From Aurantimonas sp965217685 (GTDB taxonomy: Bacteria > Pseudomonadota > Alphaproteobacteria > Rhizobiales > Rhizobiaceae), in assembly GCA_965217685.1 (NCBI GenBank), contig CBDCIZ010000003.1, positions 1,488,001-1,552,000 on the forward strand: a DNA stretch of 64,000 nt, read 5' to 3'. The notes beneath the pieces are model-generated. The model was given only the letters and a program-made list of their open reading frames with translations. It was not told the DNA's origin and did not search any database. The number at the start of each line of letters is the position of its first letter. Positions within the stretch are counted from its first letter, which is position 1. Made by a program: the position numbers and the translations under genes. Positions 9,322 through 17,115 of the stretch are shown piece after piece.

Positions 9322-10281
9322 CTACAGCTTCCTGAGCGCGACCTTGTCGATCAGATGACGCGGACCCTTGCGCAGGATCAGATCGGCCCGCGGCCTTGTC
9401 GGCAGGATGTTTTCGTGGAGATTGATCGCATTGATGTCCGCCCACAGCCCCTCGGCGATCTCCTGCGCCTTCTCCTGCGGAATTTCCGCATAGCGGTGGA
9501 AGAAGGATTTCTCGTTGCGGAAGGCCGTCTCGCGCAGCCGCATGAAGCGCTCCAGATACCAGCGCCGGATATCGCTCTCGTCGGCGTCGATGTAGATCGA
9601 ATAGTCGAAGAAGTCGGAGACGAACGGCACCGCCTCGCCGTCCTTCGGCATGTCCTGCACCTGCAGGACGTTGAGGCCCTCGAAGATCAGGATGTCGGGC
9701 CGGTCGACGGTGATCTGCGCGCCCGCGACCCTGTCGTAGACGAGGTGCGAGTAGACCGGCGCGCAGACATGGGCGGCGCCCGCCTTGATCTCCGAGAGGA
9801 ACCGCAGCATCGCGCCGATGTCGTAGCTTTCGGGAAAGCCCTTGCGCTGCATCAGCCCGCGCTCCTGGAGCACCGCATTGGGGTGCAGGAAGCCGTCGGT
9901 GGTGACGAGATCGACCTTCGGCGAGGAGGTCCAGCGGGCCAGCAGCTCGGTGAGAACGCGGGCCGTCGTCGACTTGCCGACCGCCACCGAACCGGCGACC
10001 CCGATGATGAAGGGCGTCTTCTTCGCCGCGCCATTGCCGGACAGGAAGCGCTGGCGCTGGCGAAACAGCAGCTGCGAGGATTCCATATGGGCGTAGAGCA
10101 GCCGCGAGACGGCGAGATAGATGCGCGCCACCTCGTCGAGGTCGACCGGATCGCCGATCGAGCGCAGCCGGCGTACCTCGTCCTCGGTCAGCGTCATTGG
10201 CGCGTCGGCGCGGAACTGCGCCCACTCGTCGGCCGAAAACACCCGGTAGGGCGACAGCCGGGACGGGACCAGCTGGTCCAT
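9322..10281 (-). CDS. coaA: Type I pantothenate kinase
   Basis: 319 residues. It phosphorylates pantothenate, the first and committed step of coenzyme A synthesis, in the cytoplasm. The P-loop is GVAGSVAVGKST near residue 95, followed by the family pattern DLVTTDGFLHPNAVL and a conserved DFxDYSIYIDADE segment. Length matches E. coli CoaA (316). It follows hisE, sharing one base between the hisE stop and its ATG, so the two are co-translated. The hisE-coaA pairing is conserved in rhizobia. Confidence 0.95.
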   Translation of the reverse strand: MDQLVPSRLSPYRVFSADEWAQFRADAPMTLTEDEVRRLRSIGDPVDLDEVARIYLAVSRLLYAHMESSQLLFRQRQRFLSGNGAAKKTPFIIGVAGSVAVGKSTTARVLTELLARWTSSPKVDLVTTDGFLHPNAVLQERGLMQRKGFPESYDIGAMLRFLSEIKAGAAHVCAPVYSHLVYDRVAGAQITVDRPDILIFEGLNVLQVQDMPKDGEAVPFVSDFFDYSIYIDADESDIRRWYLERFMRLRETAFRNEKSFFHRYAEIPQEKAQEIAEGLWADINAINLHENILPTRPRADLILRKGPRHLIDKVALRKL

Positions 10282-10655
10282 CAGCCCCGCCCGGCCGCGT
10301 GGGAAGTCTTTGAAGCGGGGAGGCCGACCGCATCGTGCGGATTGCGCCCGGCCTTCTCCTCGAGCCCCGTCCGAGCCGTGCGGCGGCCGAGCTCGGCCAT
10401 CACCGCGGACAGGGGCACGCCGCGAAGATGCAGCGCGACCATGAGATGGTAGAGAAGATCGGCGGTCTCGGACGTCAGCCGTTCGTCGTCTTCGGTCAGC
10501 GCCGCGATAACGGTCTCGGTCGCCTCCTCGCCGATCTTCCTGGCGACGGCGGCGACGCCCTTTTTGGCCAGCGAGGCGGTGTAGGACGAGGCGTCGTCGG
10601 AATCCGCACGCGCGGCGACGATCGTTTCGAGGTCGGAAAGGGTAAACGCGGTCAT
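10281..10655 (-). CDS. hisE: Phosphoribosyl-ATP diphosphatase
   Basis: 124 residues. It hydrolyses phosphoribosyl-ATP to phosphoribosyl-AMP and pyrophosphate, the second step of histidine synthesis. The MazG-like core has the typical SYTASLAKKGVAAVARKIGEEA and ADLLYHLMVAL segments with the metal-binding acidic residues. About 20 residues of a non-conserved tail (after RTARTGLEEKAGRN) make it longer than the usual ~105. It starts the hisE-coaA unit; the 105 bases before it contain two direct repeats of a DNA palindrome (10708-10743). Confidence 0.92.
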   Translation of the reverse strand: MTAFTLSDLETIVAARADSDDASSYTASLAKKGVAAVARKIGEEATETVIAALTEDDERLTSETADLLYHLMVALHLRGVPLSAVMAELGRRTARTGLEEKAGRNPHDAVGLPASKTSHAAGRG

Positions 10656-10707
10656 GGATTTTTCTTAAAGGCCGACCCGGCGAAAGTCGATTCCGAAGCC
10701 GTCTGCC

Positions 10708-10743
10708 CCGACCGATCGGTTATCGGCCCCCGACCGATCGGTT
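10708..10743. promoter_or_regulatory. Two direct copies of a palindromic motif upstream of hisE
   Basis: CCGACCGATCGGTT occurs at 10708-10721 and again at 10730-10743, i.e. 22 bases apart (two helical turns). Each contains the palindrome ACCGATCGGT. The position between hisF and hisE and the two-turn spacing fit a pair of operator sites, but no regulator is known for this motif. Confidence 0.4.
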
Positions 10744-10760
10744 GGTTGTCGAGGCCGCGC

Positions 10761-11567
10761 TTATCGCGACGTCGAATCAAGCCGCATCGGGATGCCGGCG
10801 GCGGCCATGTGGGCCTTGGCCTCACCGATCGTGTGGGTGCCGAAATGGAAGATCGAGGCGGCGAGAACCGCCCCCGCATGCCCCTCGCGCACGCCGTCGA
10901 CCAGATGATCGAGCGTGCCGACGCCGCCGGACGCGATGACCGGCACATGCACCGCGTCGGCGATGGCGCGGGTGAGCTTGAGATCGAAACCGGACTTGGT
11001 GCCGTCCCTGTCCATCGAGGTGAGCAGGATCTCGCCGGCCCCGAGCCCCACCATCTTCACGGCGAATTCGACCGCGTCGAGGCCGGTCGCGGTGCGGCCG
11101 CCATGGGTGAAGATGTCCCAGCGCGGCGCCGAACCGCCGTTGTCGTCCCTTTGCCCCTCTCGCACCTGCCGGGCGTCGATAGCCACGACGATGCACTGGT
11201 CGCCGAACCTGTCGGCGGCCTCGGCGACGAAATCCGGATTGGTGACGGCCGCGGTGTTGATCGAGACCTTGTCGGCCCCGGCGAGCAGCAGCTTGCGGAC
11301 ATCGGTGACAGTGCGCACGCCGCCGCCGACCGTCACCGGCATGAAGCACTGCTCGGCGGTTTGAGCGACGACGTCGAAGATCGTCTCGCGATTGTCGGAG
11401 GAGGCGGTGATGTCGAGGAAGCAGAGCTCGTCCGCCCCCGCCGCGTCATAGGCCCTGGCCGCCGCCACCGGATCGCCGGCATCGACGAGTCCTTCGAAGT
11501 TGACGCCCTTGACGACACGGCCGTCCTTCACGTCGAGACAGGGAATGATGCGGGCCTTGAGGGTCAT
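10761..11567 (-). CDS. hisF: Imidazole glycerol phosphate synthase, cyclase subunit
   Basis: 268 residues, TIM barrel. It uses ammonia delivered by HisH to convert PRFAR into imidazole glycerol phosphate and AICAR. The N-terminus ARIIPCLDVKDGRVVKGV carries the catalytic Asp of strand 1; the second catalytic Asp is in LLTSMDRDGTKSG. Glycine-rich phosphate-binding loops VGGGVRT and IASGGVGTLDH are seen. In related genomes hisF directly follows hisA; here an oppositely oriented hydrolase gene lies between them. Confidence 0.95.
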   Translation of the reverse strand: MTLKARIIPCLDVKDGRVVKGVNFEGLVDAGDPVAAARAYDAAGADELCFLDITASSDNRETIFDVVAQTAEQCFMPVTVGGGVRTVTDVRKLLLAGADKVSINTAAVTNPDFVAEAADRFGDQCIVVAIDARQVREGQRDDNGGSAPRWDIFTHGGRTATGLDAVEFAVKMVGLGAGEILLTSMDRDGTKSGFDLKLTRAIADAVHVPVIASGGVGTLDHLVDGVREGHAGAVLAASIFHFGTHTIGEAKAHMAAAGIPMRLDSTSR

Positions 11568-11615
11568 CGGCGAGGGGCCTCGTCTGCGAAAAGGCCAACC
11601 GCCTCGTTTGCGCGC

Positions 11616-11756
11616 TTATGCAATGCCGCGGTAGAGATCGGCAAGCGAAAGCGTCACGCCGAGGCCTGTCAGCGCCAGCGTCTCGTCGGCGCCGGCCCGC
11701 ATCTCCGGCTCGCGAGAAAAGCCACCATCCTCGCCGCGGCTGAAGAGCCAGACGCG
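11616..11756 (-). pseudogene. Remnant of a Uma2-family nuclease gene (C-terminal part)
   Basis: About 46 codons ending in GLGVTLSLADLYRGIA, preceded by VWLFSRGEDGGF. This matches the usual C-terminus of Uma2/DUF820 PD-(D/E)xK nucleases (a basic strand, then a hydrophobic loop and L-x-D-L-Y). The N-terminal part with the nuclease core is gone; the frame upstream turns into Arg/Pro-rich shadow sequence and then overlaps the hydrolase gene. The identification is from pattern memory only. Confidence 0.4.
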
Positions 11757-11779
11757 GGGAAAGCAAAAAAGGGGCGGAC

Positions 11780-12664
11780 GTGGCGACGAAACGGGTGACG
11801 ATCGGGGACCTTGTCGTTGCCGTTCGCGATGAAGGCGGGGCAGCCAGGGTCGCTCATACACCGGAGGCGCCGCAAGCCGTGCCGCTGCTTCTGTTGCACG
11901 GCGCCGTCCAGACGCGGGCGATCTGGGATGGGCAGGTTTTAGCCCTTGCCGGGCACAGGCGAGTGATCGCACCCGACCTTCGCGGCCACGGCGAGACCGA
12001 GGGGGCATTCGCGAAGCTGACCGTCGAGCAGCTGGCCGAGGACGCCTTCGGCCTGCTCGATGCGCTCGGCATCGATCGGGCGATCGTCGGCGGCGTTTCG
12101 CTGGGCGGCATGGTGGCGCTGCAGATGGCGGCCGAGCGACCGGACCGGATCGCGGCGCTGGTCGTTGCCGACACGCCGCTGGCGCTTTCCCTGAAGCCGT
12201 TCGCTCGCGCAGTCGTCGAGACGGTCGGACCCCAACGCCTTCTCGCCCCGGTGTTCAGGCTTTTCGGCCAAAGGCGCACCGGCCGCATCGGCCTTTTTCT
12301 GGTGCGGCTCGCTTGCGGCAAACGCTGGGTCGGCGCCGAGGCCGAGCGCCAGTTCCTGAAAGGCTTCGGCGGCATGGCGCCCGCTGCGATCATCGCCACC
12401 TATGGCGCGGTCGTCGCCGCCGACCCGGCGGTGATCCGAAACCTGTCGATGCCCTGCCTCGTCGTGGTGGGTCGCCGCGAGACCTCGCTGGTGCTGGAGC
12501 ACGCCGAGATCATCGCCCGCCGAATCGAGGACGCCGAAATCGTGCGGCTCGACGCCGGCCATGTCGCCAATCTCGACGATCCGGCGGGATTCACGGACGC
12601 GGTGGAGGCATTTCTGGAGACGTTGCAAACCGATGCGACGTGCCAATCGGTCAAAACTGGTTAG
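11780..12664 (+). CDS. Alpha/beta-fold hydrolase
   Basis: 294 residues. The fold is clear: oxyanion motif LLHGA, nucleophile elbow GVSLGG (Ser of the triad), a late Asp in the strand before the final helix and the His in DAGHVAN. The closest general class is the 3-oxoadipate enol-lactonase / haloperoxidase-like group; the substrate cannot be told. A GTG start is used. It is inserted on the opposite strand between hisF and hisA, and its stop overlaps the hisA stop by three bases tail to tail. It is not a histidine gene and probably arrived together with the Uma2 remnant. Confidence 0.8.
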   Translation: MATKRVTIGDLVVAVRDEGGAARVAHTPEAPQAVPLLLLHGAVQTRAIWDGQVLALAGHRRVIAPDLRGHGETEGAFAKLTVEQLAEDAFGLLDALGIDRAIVGGVSLGGMVALQMAAERPDRIAALVVADTPLALSLKPFARAVVETVGPQRLLAPVFRLFGQRRTGRIGLFLVRLACGKRWVGAEAERQFLKGFGGMAPAAIIATYGAVVAADPAVIRNLSMPCLVVVGRRETSLVLEHAEIIARRIEDAEIVRLDAGHVANLDDPAGFTDAVEAFLETLQTDATCQSVKTG

Positions 12665-13437
12665 CCGGCTTCGCCTGTCAGCACCGCCAGCGCTTCCTTT
12701 GCATCGATGCGGCCGTCATAAAGGGCCCGGCCCGAGATCGCGCCTTCGAGCTTTTCGGCGTCCGGCATGGTGAGCCGCACGACGTCGGCCAACGACGCCA
12801 GGCCGCCCGAGGCGATGACCGGGATCGACACGGCGTTGGCGAGATCGATCGTCGCATCCCAGTTGATGCCGGCGAGAACGCCGTCGCGGTCGATGTCGGT
12901 GTAGATGATCGCGCTGACACCCGCATCTTCGAAGCGCCTGGCGAGGTCGACCGCGGCAAGCTCCGACGTTTCGGCCCAGCCCTCCACCGCGACCTTGCCG
13001 CCCTTGGCGTCGATGCCGACGGCGATGCGGCCGGGATGGGTCTTCGCGGCCGCAATGACGAGGTCGGGATCGCGCACGGCGACGGTGCCGAGGATGACCC
13101 GGTCGATGCCCTTGCCCAGCCAGCGCTCGATGTCGTCCATCGTGCGGATGCCGCCGCCGAGCTGGAGGGTCATGGCCTCGCCACCCACGGCTCCCTCACC
13201 CACAGGCCCCCTTCCCACGGCCTCAACGATCGCCTCGACGGCGGCGTCGTTGATCGCCTTGCCGGCAAAGGCGCCGTTGAGATCAACGATGTGGAGATGG
13301 GAAAAACCGGCATCGCGGAAGGCGCGGGCCTGGGCGGCGGGGTCTTCGTTGTAGACGGTCGCATCGTCCATGACGCCGAGCTTCAGGCGCACGCAGGCGC
13401 CGTCCTTGAGGTCGATGGCGGGAAACAGGATGGGCAT
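12661..13437 (-). CDS. hisA: Phosphoribosylformimino-AICAR phosphate isomerase
   Basis: 258 residues, TIM barrel. It catalyses the Amadori rearrangement that opens the ribose of ProFAR. The catalytic Asp is in ILFPAIDLKDG and the second in IYTDIDRDG; phosphate loops are QLGGGIRT and IASGGLAS. The ATG at 13437 gives the standard N-terminus MPILFPAIDL; a longer frame to 13548 adds Arg-rich residues and is rejected. An unusual Gly/Glu-rich insertion (GRGPVGEGAVGGEA, about residues 74-87) precedes the first phosphate loop; it derives from short degenerate DNA repeats and is absent from typical HisA. Confidence 0.93.
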   Translation of the reverse strand: MPILFPAIDLKDGACVRLKLGVMDDATVYNEDPAAQARAFRDAGFSHLHIVDLNGAFAGKAINDAAVEAIVEAVGRGPVGEGAVGGEAMTLQLGGGIRTMDDIERWLGKGIDRVILGTVAVRDPDLVIAAAKTHPGRIAVGIDAKGGKVAVEGWAETSELAAVDLARRFEDAGVSAIIYTDIDRDGVLAGINWDATIDLANAVSIPVIASGGLASLADVVRLTMPDAEKLEGAISGRALYDGRIDAKEALAVLTGEAG

Positions 13438-13448
13438 GGATGTCCGAT

Positions 13449-13990
13449 TTAGGATTTGGCGCCGCTTATGAACGTCCGCCAGACGTCGATGAGGTCTGAG
13501 CCAAACAGCACAGCAGCGACAACGAGAGTGGTAACGAGCAAGGTCCACAGCGCCGTTGAAACGATGCCGGCCCAGACTGCCGGCCAGAAACCGGATCGGC
13601 TGACTATTGAGGCTTCGATGGCCTTCGCCTGACGGAGAACCTCGCCCGCCAGGGCTTGCTCGCGAAGCTGAGGGGTGATCGCACCAACATACACTTCCGC
13701 GTAGTCGCTGAGAATGTCTAAGGCTCGCTTACGAAGTCCTGCATGAACATCGCCGGTCAGATAGGTCGATGTCACGGCATCGATCTCTTCGCTTGTCAGC
13801 TGACGACCGTCATGGGCTGACGACCGTCATGGGCGTTGCGATAACGTACGATCCAGTCGCGCTTCTGGCGTTTGTAGAGCGCGTAGGCCACAAGGCCCTG
13901 CAGGTCTATCTCGTTGTCGGTCTCATCAACGTAAGCTTCGAGAACCTTGTTGTAGTCCGGCTTCCGTGCGGCTCGATCCGCATCGCTCAT
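13449..13990 (-). pseudogene. Membrane-anchored protein of unknown function, frame-shifted by a 17-bp tandem duplication
   Basis: Two frames (13796-13990, 64 residues; 13449-13775, 108 residues) belong to one gene. A perfect tandem duplication of a 17-bp unit (13799-13815 and 13816-13832) shifts the frame. Removing one unit makes a continuous 174-residue protein, reading HDGRQLTSEEIDAV across the junction. The N-terminal part has a DLQGLVAYALYKRQKRDW segment; the C-terminal part has one or two membrane segments (about 40 hydrophobic residues). Similar LVAYxLYKxxKxxW proteins of unknown function occur in other bacteria as I recall them. The first ATG overlaps the stop of the preceding small gene (ATGA), so they form a pair. 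The second half may still be made from an internal GTG. Confidence 0.7.
13799..13832. repeat. 17-bp perfect tandem duplication
   Basis: Two adjacent identical copies of GCTGACGACCGTCATGG. Because 17 is not a multiple of three, the extra copy shifts the frame of the surrounding gene; loss of one copy by slippage would restore it. Confidence 0.95.
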
Positions 13991-14181
13991 TGGCCATATT
14001 TCTCTTTGTATGCCTTCGAAGCGGCCTTTAACGCTTGTTCGTGAACAGATTGATCCACTCGGCGGATGATCGTTCCGTCCGGCATCTCGACATCCGATAA
14101 GACGCCACGGCCCGCCATATGGGGCTTCAGCGTGTAGATGATCTTTGAATTTCGCTTCGACTTTGCAGAAACGTTGGACAC
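13987..14181 (-). CDS. Small basic protein of unknown function, first gene of a two-gene module
   Basis: 64 residues from a GTG at 14181, chosen because AAAGGA stands eight bases before it; the longer frame to 14259 would run into hisH. It is rich in Lys, Ser and Arg, with a MPDGTIIRRVDQ segment and a charged helical C-terminus. No family is recognised. Its stop overlaps the start of the split membrane-protein gene by four bases, so the pair is translationally coupled. Together they interrupt the hisH-hisA order, and the local base composition is less GC-rich than the his genes. Confidence 0.6.
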   Translation of the reverse strand: MSNVSAKSKRNSKIIYTLKPHMAGRGVLSDVEMPDGTIIRRVDQSVHEQALKAASKAYKEKYGQ

Positions 14182-14246
14182 GTCAGGGTCCTTTCTCGAT
14201 ACCTCGCGCAATATATAGCATTGCTTATCCGATGCCGCGAGAGTGA

Positions 14247-14915
14247 CTAAGGCCTCCATGCCAGGAAATTGCCGATGAGCTTCAGCCCCAGCGTCTGGCT
14301 CTTCTCGGGATGGAACTGCGTGCCGGCGCGGTTGTCGCGGGCGACGATGGCGGTGAAGGCGCCGCCGTGGTCGACGGTCGCGACGACGTCCTCGGGGCGG
14401 CTGGCGGCCAGGTGATAGGAGTGGACGAAATAGGCGTGGAGGCCGGTTGCGCCGGTCTCGATGCCGGCGAGCAGCGGGTGCGACAAGGGGTGCTCGTGAT
14501 TCACGTGGATCGTGTTCCAGCCGATCTGCGGCACCTTCAAGGTCGTGTCGTTCGGCTCGATTCGCACGACATCGCCGGAAATCCAGTCGAGGCCGGGGGT
14601 GATGGATTTTTCAAGACCCCGGCTCGACATCAGTTGCATGCCGACGCAGATGCCGAGGAAGGGGCGGCCCTTGTCCTCGACCGCCTCGCGCAGCGCCTCG
14701 ACCATGCCGGGCACGGCGTCGAGACCGGCACGGCAACTGGCATAGGCGCCGACGCCCGGCAGGACGACGCGAGCGGCATCGCGCACGATGTCGGGGTCGT
14801 CGGTGAGGACGATCTGCGCATCGGCCCCGGTCTCTCGGGCGGCGCGTTCGAAGGCCTTGACCGCCGATCGCAAATTGCCCGAGCCGTAGTCGATGATGGC
14901 GACGGTTTCACCCAT
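14247..14915 (-). CDS. hisH: Imidazole glycerol phosphate synthase, glutamine amidotransferase subunit
   Basis: 222 residues. It hydrolyses glutamine and channels ammonia to HisF. The class I amidotransferase triad is visible: Cys in LGICVGMQLM, His and Glu in GTQFHPEKSQ. The start at 14915 (MGETVAIIDYGSGNL) is the standard N-terminus; a longer upstream frame is Arg/Pro-rich shadow. It lies one base after the DUF2628 gene stop, so the two are in one operon. HisF, its partner, is 2.7 kb downstream because of the inserted genes. Confidence 0.95.
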   Translation of the reverse strand: MGETVAIIDYGSGNLRSAVKAFERAARETGADAQIVLTDDPDIVRDAARVVLPGVGAYASCRAGLDAVPGMVEALREAVEDKGRPFLGICVGMQLMSSRGLEKSITPGLDWISGDVVRIEPNDTTLKVPQIGWNTIHVNHEHPLSHPLLAGIETGATGLHAYFVHSYHLAASRPEDVVATVDHGGAFTAIVARDNRAGTQFHPEKSQTLGLKLIGNFLAWRP

Positions 14916-14916
14916 G

Positions 14917-15519
14917 TCAGCGGGCCTTCGCCGCGTCGAAGAAGCGGTCGGTGTGGAGGGGGGCGATGGTCTTGCGCGACGGCACGCCGGGGGCACGCGG
15001 CGACGTGGTCGCGGCATCGATGTCGGCGGAGGCTTCGAACGCGGCCGCCCGACGGTCCGCGGGAAGCGGAGGCGGGACCGCTTTTCCGGCCAGGGCGGAA
15101 CTCGGGTCGCCGGACGCTTTGCCGGCGTAGTAGACGATTTCCGCCTCGTCGCGATCATCGGCGTGGAAGGCCGCGGCCTCGGTCCAGCCCTGGCGGCGCA
15201 GCTTTTCGATCCGCAGGCTCGGGCCTTCGAGTCCGACGAGCAGCCCGACCAGCAGTTCCAGAATCGGCACGGCCGGGCCGAAACCGGGGATGGCGTCGAG
15301 GAAGGAGAGGCCGACGACCAGCACGAGGGTCACGACGGCCGCGAGCCACAGGCGATAGCGCAAGAGCCAGAGCGCCGAGAACAGGAAAGCCCACACCGAA
15401 AAGCCGTCGCGCACGAAGATTGCGCGGTCGTTCGGGGCCGCGGCCGCGTCGGCCATCCCGCCCGCCGGATCGGGGTCGCCGTTCGCCGGCGGCGGTTCGA
15501 GAACGACGTAGCGCGTCAT
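14917..15519 (-). CDS. DUF2628 domain-containing membrane protein
   Basis: 200 residues of unknown function. It has the DUF2628 layout: a DRAIFVRDGFSVWAFLF segment followed by two or three membrane spans (about residues 38-95), then a cytoplasmic tail rich in Ala and Pro. A gene of this family regularly sits between hisB and hisH in Hyphomicrobiales, so its place here is conserved, although no role in histidine synthesis is known. Confidence 0.8.
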   Translation of the reverse strand: MTRYVVLEPPPANGDPDPAGGMADAAAAPNDRAIFVRDGFSVWAFLFSALWLLRYRLWLAAVVTLVLVVGLSFLDAIPGFGPAVPILELLVGLLVGLEGPSLRIEKLRRQGWTEAAAFHADDRDEAEIVYYAGKASGDPSSALAGKAVPPPLPADRRAAAFEASADIDAATTSPRAPGVPSRKTIAPLHTDRFFDAAKAR

Positions 15520-15583
15520 GCCGACCGCCCTGCGTCACGCCATGCGCCGCCACAAGCCAACACGCCGACGCTGCCTGCGCCGC

Positions 15584-16192
15584 TCACGCCAGCATGCCTT
15601 TGGTCGAGGGCACGAGATCGGCCTGGCGGGGATCGACGGCGATGGCGTCGCCGAGCACGCGGGCGACGGCCTTGAAGCAGGTCTCGGCCACGTGATGGGC
15701 GTTGGTGCCGTAAAGGTTGGTGACGTGCAGCGTCACCCCGGCGTTCATCGCGAGCGCCTGGAAGAATTCGCGCACCAGCTCGGTGTCGAAGCCGCCGATC
15801 TTGTGGCGGGAGAATTCGGCGTCGAAAACCAGGAACGGCCGGCCCGACACGTCGATCGCGGCGCGCGTCAGACATTCGTCCATGGCCAGATCCAGCGAGG
15901 CGTAGCGGCGAATGCCGCGCCGGTCGCCGAGCGCCTGACGGATCGCCTGGCCGAGCGCGATGCCGGTGTCTTCCACCGTGTGGTGGTCGTCGATGTGAAG
16001 ATCGCCTTTGGCCTCGATCGTCATGTCGATCAGCGAGTGGCGCGAAAGCTGTTCGAGCATGTGGTCGAAGAAGCCGATTCCGGTCGCAATGGTCGAGCGA
16101 CCGGTCCCATCGAGATCGACGCGCACGGCGATCCCGGTCTCGTTGGTCTTGCGGGAGACGCTCGCGTCTCTTCGTCCGGCGGTCTCGCCCAT
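15584..16192 (-). CDS. hisB: Imidazoleglycerol-phosphate dehydratase
   Basis: 202 residues. It dehydrates imidazole glycerol phosphate to imidazole acetol phosphate using manganese. The two metal-binding repeats are clear: GFFDHMLEQLSRH with DDHHTVEDTGIALG, and later GTNAHHVAE. It is the monofunctional form, without the phosphatase domain of the enteric HisB. It is the first gene of the minus-strand his cluster and diverges from hslV across 250 bases. Confidence 0.95.
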   Translation of the reverse strand: MGETAGRRDASVSRKTNETGIAVRVDLDGTGRSTIATGIGFFDHMLEQLSRHSLIDMTIEAKGDLHIDDHHTVEDTGIALGQAIRQALGDRRGIRRYASLDLAMDECLTRAAIDVSGRPFLVFDAEFSRHKIGGFDTELVREFFQALAMNAGVTLHVTNLYGTNAHHVAETCFKAVARVLGDAIAVDPRQADLVPSTKGMLA

Positions 16193-16443
16193 CTTGTGGC
16201 TCCTTCTCGTCCCCGGCTCCTAGCATTCGCCGTCGCGCCTGTCATCGCCGTGCTGTCATCGACAGGCCGGCAACGCGAAGTCGCTTGGCAATTGCGACGG
16301 CAACGCCCACATGGGGCCGGCAAGCCGGTCGATGCGCCTTACGGCATTATTCGGGAAAGTGGTCCCTGTTGTCGGGAGGCATGACGCGGGAAACATTGCC
16401 GCAAGGCGCGCCCGGCATACGCTTTCGACAAAGGACGACAGCC

Positions 16444-17010
16444 ATGAATTTCGAACAGCACGATCCGGCCAAGATCTACGGCACCACCATCGTCGCCGTC
16501 CGCAAGGGCGGCACGGTGGTGATCGCCGGCGACGGTCAGGTCTCGCTCGGCAACACGGTGATGAAGGGCAATGCCCGAAAAGTCCGGCGGATCGGCAAGG
16601 CCGGCAATGTCATCGCCGGATTTGCCGGCGCCACGGCCGACGCCTTCACGCTTCTGGAGCGGCTTGAGGCCAAGCTCGAGCAGTATCCCGACCAGCTGAT
16701 GCGCGCCAGCGTGGAGCTCGCCAAGGACTGGCGCACCGACCGTTATCTGCGGCGTCTCGAGGCGATGATGGTCGTCGCCGACGCCCGAGTGACGTTGACG
16801 CTGACCGGCAATGGCGACGTTCTGGAGCCGGAACACGGCGTCATCGCCATCGGGTCTGGCGGCAACTACGCGCTGGCCGCGGCACGGGCGCTGGCCGACA
16901 CCGACTACGATGCCGAGGAGATCGCCCGCCGCGCGATGAAGATCGCCAGCGAGATCTGCATCTACACCAACGACAGCGTGGTGCTGGAGAGCCTCGACAC
17001 CGACGGCTGA
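16444..17010 (+). CDS. hslV: ATP-dependent protease proteolytic subunit
   Basis: 188 residues. HslV forms the double hexameric peptidase core of HslUV (ClpQY), a heat-shock protease of the cytoplasm. The N-terminal Thr nucleophile is exposed after removal of a short propeptide (YG before TTIVAVRKGG). The body is typical, with VIAGDGQVSLG and GSGGNYALAAARAL. AAGGA precedes the ATG. A weak heat-shock-like promoter could be CTTG at 16284 with CCCACATGG at 16306. Normally the ATPase gene hslU lies one or two genes downstream; here it is at 57979, with the acetyltransferase gene next door turned to the opposite strand. Confidence 0.96.
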   Translation: MNFEQHDPAKIYGTTIVAVRKGGTVVIAGDGQVSLGNTVMKGNARKVRRIGKAGNVIAGFAGATADAFTLLERLEAKLEQYPDQLMRASVELAKDWRTDRYLRRLEAMMVVADARVTLTLTGNGDVLEPEHGVIAIGSGGNYALAAARALADTDYDAEEIARRAMKIASEICIYTNDSVVLESLDTDG

Positions 17011-17115
17011 ACGGATCTCGCACCGATCGACCGATCGCCGTCGCCATCCAGACCACGGCATGCCTGCGACCTTATTTTAGCAGGGGAATACGGCGTCGGC
17101 GCGAGACGAGATCGC

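Noticed and set aside
8065..10452. 795-residue plus-strand frame over bacA and coaA
   Set aside because: Spans two well-defined minus-strand genes and their intergenic region with charged low-complexity sequence.
13438..13548. N-terminal extension of HisA
   Set aside because: Adds 37 Arg-rich residues before the invariant start and overlaps the downstream end of the membrane-protein gene.
16239..16259. Two CTGTCAT copies upstream of hisB/hslV resembling a PHO box
   Set aside because: The copies are 14 bases apart; a PHO box needs an 11-base period, and neither hisB nor hslV is a phosphate gene.
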